64,000 nucleotides of DNA from Ianthella basta. Lineage: Eukaryota; Porifera; Demospongiae; Verongiida; Ianthellidae. Below, piece by piece: positions 1 to 26,945 of this stretch; within the stretch, counting starts at the first letter, position 1, and every line of letters begins with the position of its first letter. The notes beneath the pieces were generated by a model, which ran no database searches, was not told the DNA's origin, and saw nothing but the letters and a program-made list of their open reading frames with translations. The DNA lies in the NCBI GenBank assembly GCA_964019415.1, contig OZ025880.1, positions 4,270,813-4,334,812 on the forward strand, written 5' to 3'. The position numbers and the translations under genes were made by a program.

Positions 1-14143
<14,143 letters not shown>

Positions 14144-15917
14144 AGTCTGCAACACAAAAGAGATGCTTTGCCTTTCGTTCGCTTCAGATTATAAGGTCTT
14201 CACTGGCTAATGTGATCCATCGTAAACCACGCCCTATATATGGTTCGATATAATGGGACAAGCCATCACCCTCGCATTCCATCAAATGGAATGCACGGCT
14301 CTTGACCCCGGGGGTTGCCCCATACCGGTATAGTCTGACTTGCTAGACCGTCCCATCTAATGCCAGGTGATTATTATCGGGCGTTTTTCCCTGCTGGTCA
14401 ATCGATCATTCGTATCCTCAGTATTTAACAGGCACTGTTTTTGCGAATTTAGCGAGAAGTGCAAAAATCTCTAAAATGCACATGTCATCGCAAAAAAAAT
14501 GTCTGCCAATGGGAAATTACTTGACTTGAAAATCGAAATTAGTACCTGCAGCCTGTCAATTCTTTGTAGTTCATATCCCTAACACCAGGCAGTGTGCATG
14601 TGTTCCTTTAAATTACCTTCATTAATCATTTCTTATTACTATTAGTACGGTAACATGCATGCCAGATCTTATGGACTGTCAAAACGCTAAACATAGTTAA
14701 TTGCCGCTAAAATTAGTAACCTTTAACAATGTTGGAAAGTTTATTATAATATTTATAGAATCTTTGTGAATGATATCATAGCTTGATGAAGTGTAGCAGT
14801 TGGGGTTAACATGTACAGTTTCACTTGAGCAGCACTGCCTTAAGCTTGGTCAACTTGAGAGTGTATCGTTCAGTTTCCAGCAGAATACCAACTGGCCTGC
14901 ATGCTTCACGATGGACTAGACTTGTATAATAGACTGTTATGGCTTAATTGCTGCCATGCTTCGCACTATGTGTTGCATATGAATTAAATTCAGTAATTAT
15001 TGTAATTGAAATTAGTGAAGGCGTGCATGTATAGATATAGATATAGCTGCATGAAGTTATGAAACATTTCTGAACTTGCCCACAGTGGAGAGTTCTATCT
15101 TAGTATAGTGGCACTACATAAGGGCTTGTTTCTGATTTACTGCTCTAGACATAACCTCATACTTGTGCATGGCAGGCTATAGGCATACATGATAATTAGT
15201 AGGGTATATCATTGCAATTGAGTATAATGGCTGGAGGCTATCACAAATGCTGCATGCACCTTAATTGTACATGCTCTATGTCTGCATCAATCTGGCTGAA
15301 CCCATTCAGTGTTGTGAATGCCACCTATACCTTCATTTGGTGCATGTGCAGCCAATTTTGCATTGTAAGTAGCTATAATTATAATTATGCATAATTATGT
15401 GTATTTTGAATTAAACTATAGCAGGGTATGGTTCTAGCACAGGCCTATAACTACAATAATAATTATAATTATGATTATAATATATTAGGTATATGTAATA
15501 ATTTAGACCCATAAAACAATTATGATCAGAGACATGCATTCCATTGCAGACGATCAGCATTGACACTATTGGAGCAAACTAAAACTCATTGCACATGGAC
15601 CTCTAGTTATATAACTCAGACTGAAAGGTGTTAGATCGGGGGTGAATCAGAATTAAGAGACTAAAATTCAGCTGATGTATAACAAGAAGTCATGCATGCA
15701 ACCATGCACATGCAGTCTTGTAATTTGATCCAAGGACATCCATATGATAATACACAAGGCAACTGACTGTCTCATAATACATTGCTGAGCATGTAGTACA
15801 GTAATCATGATGAATGTAGAACAGGGGCCTATTGCACTATAGTACTATGTACTGTATGCAACTAGCTACCCACAGCCTATGCTAGGTGTCACATATGCAT
15901 GCTATTGTAAGGTACAC
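14144..15917. other. Intergenic region between the CKAP5-like gene and gene A
   Basis: The first few hundred bases must hold the promoter of the CKAP5-like gene. From about 14518 the sequence is the start of a segmental duplication repeated from 28246. I see no gene in it. Confidence 0.5.
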
Positions 15918-18900
15918 TTAAGCCAAACTAGACAGCGAAAGCATGACTAGCAGAATGATACTCCACACAGCAACAGCGACTGGAGTGGCGCCACTAGTAC
16001 CATCGAAGCATTCAGAGCTATCCACCTTGGCTGCATGGGAGACAACACATACACAGGATGCTTCAGCCATGGACCTCCTAGGAAGGCAGTAGCTTGCAAT
16101 TGTATATTACATTTATGTCAAAAAGGTGTCATTTTATGCATGTACTGACATATGCGTTGTCAGTGAGTTACTGTACGTACTGCAATTTATTGGGATGAAA
16201 GTTGGCGGGAACACTTCAATCTGGGGTCCAGCAGCAGATACATTTGCCTGAGATAGAATTTAGATATAAACATGATAATGTTGAAACCCTATGCAAATAA
16301 TCTTAGGAATTAATATCAATACAAGACTACATGAGTTAAATCTAAATTTACCCAAACATGGCACAACCATCATGACAACAAGTTTTATACAAAAGAGGAT
16401 GAAATGGCTTAGATTACAAGAATACCACCACATGTACTTCAATTCACTTGTGGGACCAAGTTTATTTGATTAAACATATCACCATGGAATTCCAACACAA
16501 GTTGTAGAGGGTGCATGGGACTAGCCACGATGTGTATTAGAAGCAGTGCCAATTTCTCTGTTCTTGTTACACTATTTCGCCATCTGATCTTAATCTTACT
16601 TCTTAGGGCAGCCATCTGCTGGGAACTGAAGGAATACTTAAAGTGACAAGCACGCATTTCCAGCAAGATGTAAAGTCTGTGACGTAATCACATTAACTAC
16701 ACACACACTATCCCAGCAACTTATGTATATATAATTATAGTATTCATCATTACATGCACTCTGCTGGCACATACATCTACAGGGATTTAGAATTAGGCAA
16801 CAAGCATTGGAATGCTTTTCTTGTAGATCTAGAATCATTGTAAAGATGCACCTTAGCCTGGCAGCATAGTCCATGCAAATAATGTAATATATGATGGTGT
16901 ACGGCTTTTCGCATTAGCATTTCAGTGGCACCCTGCAAGCGAGCAACGGTCTGATTGCAAATGTCACATTCAAAGTCTAGTGAGTTAACTTTGTCAACTG
17001 ACATCTCAGTTGGCAGCCAGAGTACCACACACATTGCACTGCATTTTAAACAACAACTTTCAGCAGCTTATATTTCCACAGTACTTATCATTGAGACAGT
17101 CATGCTATTGAATCTGTTCATGGATGAATAACAGTTGACAGGAAGTTTGCAATATAGCACAGTATACTTAGTAGCTTGATCCTTCCTTTGGATGACCAAG
17201 CACACCAGGAAACACTTGCCAATTCAATAAGGCATTATGCCTATTACGGGCTTCATCAGGCATACAAACTAACAAGTGCTTCCCGGTGTGCTTGATCTTC
17301 CAAAAGAATGATCAATTGCAAGCTATCAACTCAGCATGCCTAATAACTTTCACGACAGCACATATATTTTGCTGTCAGATTGTAAGTGACTGGACGCATA
17401 TATATCAGTGGAACCTGTCTAAGATGTTCACTGTGTTACAGGGCCGTAGCACCGGGATAAAAACCAGCCAGGCCATAGATGACATGACACAAACTAGGGG
17501 GCTGCGGGCATGCCCCCAGGAAAATTTTGAAATTTAGATGTTCTGTGAGTACTTTTGGAGCAGTTCTAGGCCCATCAACACTCCAATGAGTACGAAAAAA
17601 TGTAACATAGACCAACAGGCACTTACAGCAGGAAAGGCGATCAAGTGCCATGTAACAAGTAATACGGTGCATTGAAATAAGAAGATAGCGCATTAAAAAT
17701 TGAAATCTAGTGGTTTTTTGGCTGTCTCTCCGATGCTAGGCAGCAGAAATCTCTCCTTCCCTTGACTATAAGACACAATCAATGCAAAGGGTGTGTAAAA
17801 TGTTTCCTCCAGAAACAGGAGGAGGGCCGGTCCATGCAAAGACGGGGGCCAGCCTAGCCGGTCCGTGCGACAAGGAGGGCTGGTCCATGCAAAACCCAGG
17901 TCATTAACATGTGCTGACTTTGAATACGTTTTTACCATCCCTACATCTGCCTACATTTTGCCGCGCTTGCGGTCTTGCTACCATACCCTGTTTCTCCACC
18001 TACGTATTATAGTGCAATTGTTCATGTGAGTGTGCAATAGCTAGGGTTGCCACAGGAGACTACGTATCCTATTGCATGCATATGCCCATTCAAGCTACGT
18101 ACATGTTCCCATGTACAAATATACACCACCATGCTACATGCCTACATCCATGTACAGCGAATTTATGCAACCTTACAACAGTTCCCATACCTGCCTAGTT
18201 GTTACCTAGGATACGAACAGGGTGGTATATAATAGGTGACTACAGTACCAGTCCGTACCCTAGGTAACAACTGTCCATGGTGTGGGAACTGTTGCAAGGT
18301 TGCATAAATCTGCTGTACATGGCTGAAGCGCTACTGTGCTGTCTGATTTTGCACGGCGATCGATTAATGCATCATTTTAAGCATCAGAAAACGTCAAAAA
18401 CGTCATGCGCATCTGTAAAATGGCTGCCGCCATTAAGGTTGGTTAGAGGATTAAGTATCTGGCTATTCCTTGTTCAAACTAAGTCCTGCAACAATGTAAC
18501 AAGACCACTTTGCTTTTAGAACGTTGTTTAACCTTAGGCCAGTACCCCCTTCCCAATTTGAAAGTGTGTTTAGAATGCATATCTTCATTATTTAGAATTT
18601 TCGTTCCAGCAGCAAAAACCGGTCGGACTGGGTGCTACGGCCCTGTGTTAGGCAGCCATCTCTCTAAGATAGCCAGACTCCCTGGCCCCGAAAAGCACTA
18701 AGACATTGCAATCTACCTCATTAGAACAGCCACCTCTCTTTAAAAGTCAGTTATAACTGGTGCACAGGTGGTTGTCTTAGACAGGTTTCACTGCATCACT
18801 TCAGGCACCATAAATCATAACTAGCTAACTAATACTACAGTCAACTGAGTAGACACATTTGGTGTACTTACCCCAAAAAAGACGCCATTTCCTCGATTTT

Positions 18901-21900
18901 CTATCGTAGCTGATACAAGCACAGTCACTGTAGCAGACAGTACGGTAAGTTCAAAACTGTCCTCAAATGACTGGTTGGACTGTCTCCCAAACAGTTCTTG
19001 GCTGGTGACAGTTAAAATACGGCTACCAATAACATGAATAGGGGCATCCAAGTTGCCATCATGGCATGGCAGCAAACTAAACTCCGATACTATGGCTAAC
19101 GGGAAACCAGAAACCATGATTGCAAGGGAACAGTTCAGGTCCAAGCAGTTCTCGCAGATGTTGGATCCATTTACTGTATACACACACTCGCTACCAGGCA
19201 AGCGTGCCTTAATGAATTGGCTGACATTATTCATGGCTGCACACACATCTTGGATGTTCTCTGCAAAAATACAGTGAAGGCAGAAGATACATGCGTAATG
19301 TGAAAGAGGCTCATGGCTACATTGAAATAAGCATACAAGTGAGTGGCCTTCAGCTACATCTGCTCTGTGCCACTTCATACATAAAATTCCCCCAGGCTGG
19401 AGCTCATACTCTAGCCAAAGCATGCAGAGCTGCACTGGTATTCCTCATCCTCGCAAGGCCTGACACCAATGAGAGGTTCAGGTTGCATGTGAGAATGAAC
19501 GTTTCACATCAATATTAACCCCTATCATTGTACAACACCTGTGCACTTACAGTTTCTGAATAATCACTCTCTGCTATGAGAAATCTTGCCAACAATGGCC
19601 ATGATAAAATTGCATAAACAATAGATGTGGCATGTGAACTGCTCACTTTTTGTATATTCTTCTATGTTACCCTAACTACGCATGTGACTCGTTTGAGAAC
19701 ATGCGGTCAAACAGACATTGTCAATCTCACACTCATTCACGGCTGTTTTGCACTATATAAATGGCAGAAACTTAGTTTGGAATGGACACCAGGAACGAGG
19801 AAAATTGGGTTTCTTGAGAGAAAGACTCTCACGATATATTTAGCCTTTTCTCTTGGGACACTTCAAGAAGTGACAGTTTACTTGACAAGGAAGTATAAAT
19901 GACATAAGTCGAGTGTGCTATAGTCAAGTTAGCCTGCTTAGTGCTCTCCTGGCAGCAAGATAATCGCCGTTACTTGCAGCACTTAATCGTCCTATAGCAA
20001 ACATTTTGGAGTTTTCTTGCCAGTTTGCTGGGTATCGAGGGACAGCCTAAGAAGTGCTGAACACTGCCCTGTATAGCGTTTTCTGCTGCCTTTTCCATAC
20101 TTCAAGTTTCGAGCGCCTTTATTAACACAGTATTTTGCCATATTGTAGCATAGGCCTATAAATATGGCCTCGGCGATCATTGGAATAGACGTTCGTATTC
20201 AGCCTTTTTCTCATCGGACACCGAAGCAATCTTTACCGAACGGTGTACAGGCATAGAACAGATACCAGGCGAGTGTGATATAATCCAATAAGCCTGCTTT
20301 GCACTCTCTGGGCAGCAAGATAATGACTTTTCACTGGCGGTACTAAATTGCTACATAACGCACCTGTCCCAGTTCTCCAGCCAGTTTACTGTGTATTGAC
20401 GAAAAGCTGAAAAGTACAGAACACTGTACTATATTGCAAATTCTGCTGCCACATTCGTACATCACATTTCAAAAGCCTTTATATTAATGTTTTCCGCCAT
20501 ATTTATAGGCCAATGCTACAATATGGCGAAAACAGTGTTAATAAAGGCATTCTAAACTTGAAGTACAAAAAAGGCAGCAAAATATGCTATAAAGGACAGT
20601 GTTCAGCACTTCTTTGGCTGTCCTTCAATACCCAGCAAACTGGCAGGAAAACTCGGAGATGTTCGCTATAGGGCGATTAATTGCCGCATATAACAGCGAT
20701 TATCTTGCTGCCAGGAGAGCGTAAAGCAGGCTAAGATGACTACAGCACGATTGCCATGTGTCAGTTGTATGCCAGTGCATGTTAAACTTGAGATTGCTTC
20801 TGTGTGTTCAATGGGGAGAAGGCTAAAAACGACCTATGTTACAACGGTAGGCCATCCCAATCCCAGTTCCCAGTTAGGATTTGGGAAAACTAAGTTTCAA
20901 CCTCGAAACAGCAGTGCATTGCACCCTCGCTCAATCTATTGACCTTGACTTTCACTCACCCCTGCTCAGGTTATATAGTCCAAGTACTGCTAACAAACGC
21001 TGCCGATCACTGGGTTAACTAACTCATCAGACGACTCTGGATCAGAGTAGAGCTAAACTGCTAAAGCTAACAGATTCCCTAACCCTAGTCTGCAGGTGAG
21101 GTAACCTAGGTTTACACATACACCTGCATAACATGTACACATACACACGCATATGCATGTGCAAACACAGAATCATGTGCATACAAAGACATGTGTACTT
21201 GCATCTATACATTGTGAGCATAAAACACATTAACTCTGCCTCCTTCCATCTGTGCAGGCCACAACTACATAGCGTGCCTCTGGTTGTTGAGAACAACAAG
21301 CTAATCTCCTCTGGTGTTATTTTGGAAATTGGAGCAGTCTACTGTCCGGTCCAGTAGTGCAGTCCTCTCCAGTGAATGGGGACATCTGCTGTGATGTTCA
21401 AGATGTAGGCAGTTACTTGTACTCTCTTAGACTATGGCTAGCCATATGTAACAAATTCTCAGCACATGGCACGTTGCCAACTAGTCATTATAAGCTAGCA
21501 CAGAATTAATAACGGTGGACAAGTAGCTACTGGCTTTAAAACGTAGTGAGTACATGAGCTTGGTAAGAAAAGTTGAAACAGCTGAAAGACACAAGACTAG
21601 TACAAAGGCTACACACTGAAGAACATGTAGGGAAAGACAGGGAGGGAAGGAAGTAGACGTAGCTAGCTGTGTGTGCAGGTGCTTTAGACAACATTTGTAT
21701 TCACCCTAAACAATTACAGCATTACACACAATAATATTAGCTATAAATATATGAGATTGACTGACTGATTAGAGTACACCTGATTCTGAGTGAATACAAA
21801 TTCGGAAATGTAGCTACGTAGCTTAGCAGCTAGCTATATAGAGTTCGGGTAACGGTGTAATGGCTATGGCGGTGAGCGAATGAAGTCAGGTGCTTAGAGA

Positions 21901-22074
21901 GACGGCATGTAGCTAGTAGCTCGCTCACAAGCAAAATTAAGGGACCGGTTCCGATCTCGAAGACCATGGTCGTCCAGTGACCACGGGGCACTTACCGACT
22001 TTGATGGCTTTGTTGTCGCCAATCGCAGCACCAATAGCAAGAAAAGACAAAAGAATCACAACAATGTACTCCAT
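15918..22074 (-). CDS. Gene A: secreted, probably GPI-anchored Cys-rich protein of an unrecognised family (215 aa)
   Basis: Four exons are 21996-22074, 18872-19260, 16181-16247 and 15918-16030 (648 nt, phases 1-0-1, all GT-AG). Exon 1 encodes a signal peptide (MEYIVVILLSFLAIGAAIG). Exon 2 encodes the family domain: NIQDVCAAMNNVSQFI, CVYTVNGSN, a CENCLDLNC core, LLPCHDGNLD, LFGRQSNQSFEDSF and a closing ENRGNGVFF. Exon 3 encodes EVFPPTFIPINC. Exon 4 has SSECF, a short spacer and a hydrophobic C-terminus (VWSIILLVMLSLSSLA) ending at a stop, as in a GPI-attachment signal. There is no cytoplasmic tail. The function is unknown; a cell-surface protein is inferred. The start is fixed by the signal peptide shared with the paralogues. 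Confidence 0.85.
17406..18793. mobile_element. pogo-like MITE interrupted by another DNA element
   Basis: The MITE ends (cagtggaacctgtct / agacaggtttcactg) at 17406 and 18793 are separated by the nested insertion 17439-18645. The uninterrupted sister copy is at 31232-31407 in the second segmental duplicate. Confidence 0.8.
17439..18645. mobile_element. 1207-bp TIR DNA transposon, non-autonomous, with 5-bp TSD
   Basis: The element begins CAGGGCCGTAGCACC and ends with its inverse, GGTGCTACGGCCCTG. It is flanked by TGTTA on both sides (17434-17438 and 18646-18650). The allelic empty site in the sister duplicate reads ACTGTGTTAGGC. There is no transposase frame. Inside lies a further inverted repeat of about 65 bp (about 18120-18330). 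The superfamily is uncertain; CAGGG ends suggest hAT-like. Confidence 0.85.
19911..20742. mobile_element. Fold-back element with about 230-bp inverted arms (copy 1)
   Basis: The arm 19911-20152 ('agcctgcttagtgctctcc...gccatattgtagc') returns inverted at 20512-20742. A third, more diverged direct copy lies between them (about 20270-20500). The same arrangement is repeated at about 32517-33300. Confidence 0.8.
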
Positions 22075-22140
22075 GACCAGTATGACCAGATGGACAGCCC
22101 AAATGAAATGTTACATAGGGACCATAGACACACTCGTTAG

Positions 22141-22182
22141 TCCATAGATAGAGGAAAGAAGAGTTCTTTCCTCTATCTATGG
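22141..22182. repeat. 41-bp near-perfect hairpin just upstream of gene A
   Basis: Two 19-bp arms (ccatagatagaggaaagaa and its inverse) surround a 3-nt loop. The insert is flanked by TTAG on each side and is absent from the orthologous site upstream of gene B, so it is a recent insertion in the promoter/5' UTR. Confidence 0.9.
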
Positions 22183-22250
22183 TTAGTCTATGGGCGGAGT
22201 CTGTGTACAGATTAGCGGATATCGGTCTCCCCGGAAGTACATTCCTAAAG

Positions 22251-22687
22251 GTAGCGATTCCAATCCAGATTTCAAACTATTCGACTTGCACTCATTCACC
22301 GTATTACCGCACAGTACGTTTCTTTGTGAGTACAACGGTCTTTATCCCATCGAAATTGGTTAAGGTTAAGCCACACTCCGCTCTCCATTTAACCGGATAG
22401 ATGACGTTAGTGTTGTACCGCCTTTGCTTTAAGAAAGTATATACTTCCTGCGGAAACACGTGGAAAATACGTGTAGAACTCGTGGCTCGCGAGCTGCGCC
22501 TCGTAGCACCGTATCTTGGCCGTTTCTGGACGGATTCGGACAGGTTATGGCTCAAATTGAAGCTCTCAACAAGACACAACGAAGTTTTCATAGACTGTGC
22601 CACAGAAGTGATTGATGGTTTAGTAGTTTCACTTGAATCTACTTTCTCTCTGCCTTGCATAGATTCTCCAAGACTTAGAGGATCTAT
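22251..22687. other. Intergenic, no supported gene
   Basis: Open frames of about 100-130 codons exist on both strands, but neither has recognisable similarity, a family match or convincing splice sites. They are left unannotated. Confidence 0.4.
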
Positions 22688-24060
22688 CAATTAATCAATC
22701 AATCAATCACCACAGCTTATCTCCTATGCAGGAGGTCGCCGCTATCTTTACAGTATTTAACAATTTATGACATTGTTATAGTTCAGTGTAACATCTATGC
22801 ATAGTCTATAGTCAATATGTAGTATTATTCAAATCTGTAGCTAGAAACTGTCAATCCATTTCTTTCTAGGTCTTCCTCTTGGCCTTTTCCCTGCAATTTC
22901 CTCAGTGTACACCGTCTTCACTAATCTGTTGTCTTCCATCTGCTCCAGCTTCTCCTTCCATGCTCTTCGTTTCCTTTGTACTTTCTCCATCACCTCCTCT
23001 TGTCCAACTGCCTCTCTCACATCTGCATTTCTTACTCGGTCCATCCTTGTCACTCCTTCGACTCTTCTCAGGTAAGCCATCTCTGTTGCCCCTAGTCTGC
23101 TCTCATGTCTCTTCATCACTGTCCATGTCTCACTGCCATACAGCATGGTTGGTAGCACTATCGCATTGTACACCCTCATCTTCGTAGCTTTCTTCAACTC
23201 CTTCCTTTCCAACACCTCCTTCCGCATTGCTCCTATCACTCTGGCTGCTGCTCCCACTCTCTGTTCAATTTCCTCTTCACAAGTCCCATCTGCACTCAGG
23301 ATAGCTCCTAGGTATTTCATATTCTGCACTTGTTCTATCTCTTCCCCATCCACACACACTTTGCATTCTTCTCCTTTCCTACTAACCATCATCACTTTAG
23401 TCTTGCCCCAACGTATCTTCATTCCCCAGTTACTCATTGCCTTCTTCAACTCCCTCAAATTTGCCTCCATGTCCTCCTTCCTCTCTGTTAGTAGTATCAC
23501 GTCATCTGCAAATAGCACTACACCCACTTCAGTAGTTGACATCTTCACACCTCCAACAAAATTCTCCATTCCTTCCCTCACTATCTTATCCATGAAAACA
23601 TTAAACAGCCATGGTGACATGACACAGCCCTGCCTCACTCCTTGTGTTATTGGGAACCAGCTTGACAATTCATCCTTTACTCTGACACACCCTTCACTCT
23701 TCTTGTACAATGATCTAATGGCCCTCAGCAGTCTTCCCTTCACACCATATTCCTCTAGCAATAACTTATCTTTACCCACCCTGTCATACGCCTTTTCCAA
23801 ATCCACACATCCCACCACGATCTTCTTGTTCTTCTCTATCATCTTCTCACTCAATTGTCTTATGGTAAAGAGCTGATCCGTGCAACTTCTGCCCTTTCTA
23901 AAGCCCCCCGAGCCTCAAGTACCTTGCTCTCTGTCACGCTTTTTATCCTTTCATCCAGTATCCTAGAGGATCTAGCTGGGCAGAAATCCACTTTTTGCAC
24001 AATCAGCCTCGGTAGGAATAAGACTATTGATGCATACTGCGATGATGCACCATCACAATA
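22688..24060 (-). mobile_element. 5'-truncated LINE with reverse transcriptase (one frameshift)
   Basis: The main frame 22841-23854 encodes the RT palm and C-terminus. It includes VGCVDLEKAYDRV, ITQGVRQGCVMSPWLFNVFMD, the catalytic FADD box (VVLFADDVILLTER), MKYLGAILSADGTCEEEI, TMLYGSETWT and the terminal GKRPRGRPRKKWID. The upstream part (SVTESKVLEARG / GFRKGRSCTDQLFT) lies in another frame because of a slip in a G run near 23910. The 3' end is a (GATT)n tail on the minus strand near 22688-22707. The RT type resembles RTE-like or related LINEs. The endonuclease domain is absent. Confidence 0.9.
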
Positions 24061-24965
24061 GATGTATATGGGGCTTGCATACAAGAGATCCTACAAAGTG
24101 AATATAGTATAACATAGTACTAATTTTACAATTCATAATTATTGACATTGTAGTGCATGATCTGATCTGCATGCATGGCCAACGCTACCAGTAGACTGCA
24201 GTTCAGGCTAGGGCCACTTGTAGACTTGCAGGGTGACCGGGTAAGAGGTACAAGGCAGAAAAAATTAATTGCTGGCATGCAGGGGTGTCGGGATATACCT
24301 AGTATTGGTCTGGCAGAAGTAATAATGTGCAAAAAGTGTTGGCCTACCCCATCCTGGGAGGTGGGGGCATGCCCGCGGCAAATGTTTGGAATATTACACC
24401 TTCTGAGAATGTTCCTCAGGCAATATTGAGGTACAAAAGAAGTTTTAGATAACTACCAAACTCCAAGCATAAAATAGCTATACACCCATATACCCCTCCC
24501 CTCCCCCCACCCACACACTCACTGCTTGCAGTAACTGAGCTAGCATCTAGAATTCAATATAGCTATTTCCATAGCTACATAAATAGCTGGAAGTAGTAGC
24601 TAGCTAACACTAAAAATGTGAGGCAAGCTTCCTAGGAGTTGGTTCCATTGTGGCTACAAACATGTAATTGCATGGGACTCATTGCTCTGCAAGTGGAAGC
24701 TGCATGTTATGAATACAATATAAAGTGAGCTGGTAGTGCATCCCACTAGACTGCTCAATAATTATATGCAAACATCATAGCAATAAGCATACTGCGCATA
24801 CAGTGAGTTTGCAATGAAGTGCCGTTTTACTAGTCTGTACTTGTAAAACGTCATTGTTACCTTTTAGCCAAGAAACTAACCCACCAGGGAAGGGAGCACT
24901 GCCTAATTATATACTTATTTAGTTGTGTACTGCATGCATGGCAATAACAAACAAACTTGGAATCA

Positions 24966-26490
24966 CTGCATCAGCTGCCTTAGCTACCAGAGTTGTAAAA
25001 GATCTTGTTAACTTGCAATAACAGCTTACTTAACATGGTTTAACAGAGTTGTAAGTTAACAGACTTGCTTAACACTGTTAATTCAAGTAATGAATGTATA
25101 ATCATAATTATTCATCATATCAATATTGATATTCATTGTGCCATATACAAGCTGTACTAATGACTGCAGTCACTACACGCATGCAAGCTAATGAATTAAG
25201 CTACTATACTGCTGTATGTATGTTTGTGTGTGCATGTAGTATAGAATGATTATACTGTGAGGTATATATTATAATGCACATTTGTATGCTGTTAGTACTG
25301 TTCTAGCTATGGTGTTCGTGAGGCTTGCAAGCCATTGACAGGCATGAGAACAGAATGGAGGGAATTTTGTGTACAGTATACTGATAGTGAAGAGGCATGA
25401 CAGCAGATGGAGCCCAATTACTTTGGAATGGTTGCATGTAAGGTAGCTATATTGCTTCTCAGGTATATATGCAGCCATAGTTGTACTGCATGTGCAGGTC
25501 CTTACATGCAGGTCAGTATATGTTTAGAGAGTTTATGGCTTTCAGATGTTCTTTGTTGCCCTTATTCATTGTGCCTTAAATAACCCCTGAGTATAGCAAT
25601 AGTTACCTTCCAACCATTCCAAACTAAGTGGGCTGTATTTGCTGTACGTGGCATGCCTCTTCACTATCAGTTTACTGTACACAAAATGCCCTTCATTCTG
25701 TTCTCAAGCCTGTCTCCTCATGCCATGTACTATGTATACTTTAAGGCTTACTTTAGAAACGCTAGCCATCTGCTGTAAATTTACTGTACACAAAATGCCC
25801 TCCATTCCGTTCTCGTGCCTGTAAAATTAATGGCTTGCATGCCTCACGTACACCACAGCTAGAACAGTACTAACAACATACAAATGTGCATATACCTCAC
25901 AGTATATTCTCATTCTACTATATGCACACTAATGTACATACATACAGCAGTATAGTAGCTTAATTCATGAGCTTGCATGTGTGTACTGACTGCTGCATTC
26001 TAGTTTAAATTTGCATTCTAGTACTAGTTCTTCTACTCATTTTGTAGCATGCAGAAGTCAGCAATGTACATGATTTGTGTGTGCATGCACACACAGAAGC
26101 ACATATGTACACCTTCCTGAAGTCTACATGCATGCATACACGGGATGCATATAGGCAGCTGAATGTCTGCTGTTTGATTAATGCCTGGGAGTATGTACAA
26201 AGCAAATTGTTTATTTATCTTGCAGCATGCAAGCCAAGATAGGAGCAATGTGCAGTCCTTCATCTTGCTCCAGGCTGAAGTGATTCCTAAAACATTAATT
26301 ATGTTCCTAGCCTGAAACCTACAGTACATTTGTATCGTAAGTTTGTATATGTCACAATGAATTTCAATATTAATATTATGAATATGATTATACATTCATT
26401 ACTTGGATTAACTCTGTTAAACCATGTTAAGTAAGCTGTTATTGCAAGTTAACAAGATCTTTTACAACTCTGCTAACTAAGGCAGTTGGT
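24966..26490. repeat. Large fold-back (inverted repeat) of about 1.5 kb
   Basis: The left arm (about 24966-25480, from 'ctgcatcagctgccttagct') reappears inverted in the right arm (about 25640-26490, ending 'aactaaggcagttggtgc'). The loop is about 25480-25640, and the right arm has extra sequence at about 26000-26370. Arm identity is roughly 85-90 percent by eye. There is no coding frame. Confidence 0.8.
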
Positions 26491-26945
26491 GCGGTGAATG
26501 GAACAAATAGGAATCGGTTTGGGACCGCCTCAGCCCAAAATGTAGGACCAGTAGCTACCATAGTTTCAAACTCATTTCCACAAGCAGAAGTGAGCTAGAT
26601 GGTCGAACACCTACATCATATCTACTCCTCAGGAATTGGGCAGATAATATCTGAATGAAGCTAGTGTGTTGCAGCTCCAGCTACTAAGAAAAATGCAGTG
26701 TTCCCCTTTAATCGGCGACACAAACTACAAGGTAAACGTTACAAAGTAGCTTCAACCAGTTTTAGAATCCTTCATCTATCTTTTACACTTGGGAACCTTC
26801 AAAAAATCACGAAGATTGCTTCTCGTCTGTGGAAATTGCTTTGCGTGAACACAGTAGAGGGTGCCATTTTGTTCTTATACGCGCCATGTTGTTCAAAGGT
26901 ACGCGAGGAATTTGGAATGGGGATCGGTTTAGAATCGCTACTAAA

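Larger units (their letters stand above)
14518..22250. repeat. Segmental duplication, copy 1 (contains gene A)
   Basis: From 'acttgacttgaaaatcgaaa' onward this block matches 28246-34828 nearly base for base over several kb, in the same orientation. Copy 1 carries an extra 1207-bp insertion (17439-18645) and a small hairpin insertion (22141-22182). Copy 2 carries its own small insertion near 30303-30370. Confidence 0.93.

Noticed and set aside
16777-17034. 85-codon frame with ECDICNQTVARLQ, conserved in the duplicate at 30595-30852, resembling a saposin-like start
   Set aside because: The differences between the two copies are almost all amino-acid-changing, there is no signal peptide or full cysteine pattern, and it sits in an intron; conservation reflects the recent duplication.
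22304-22694. Overlapping frames of 97 and 128 codons on opposite strands
   Set aside because: There is no recognisable family, no matching splice sites and no counterpart in the second duplicate.
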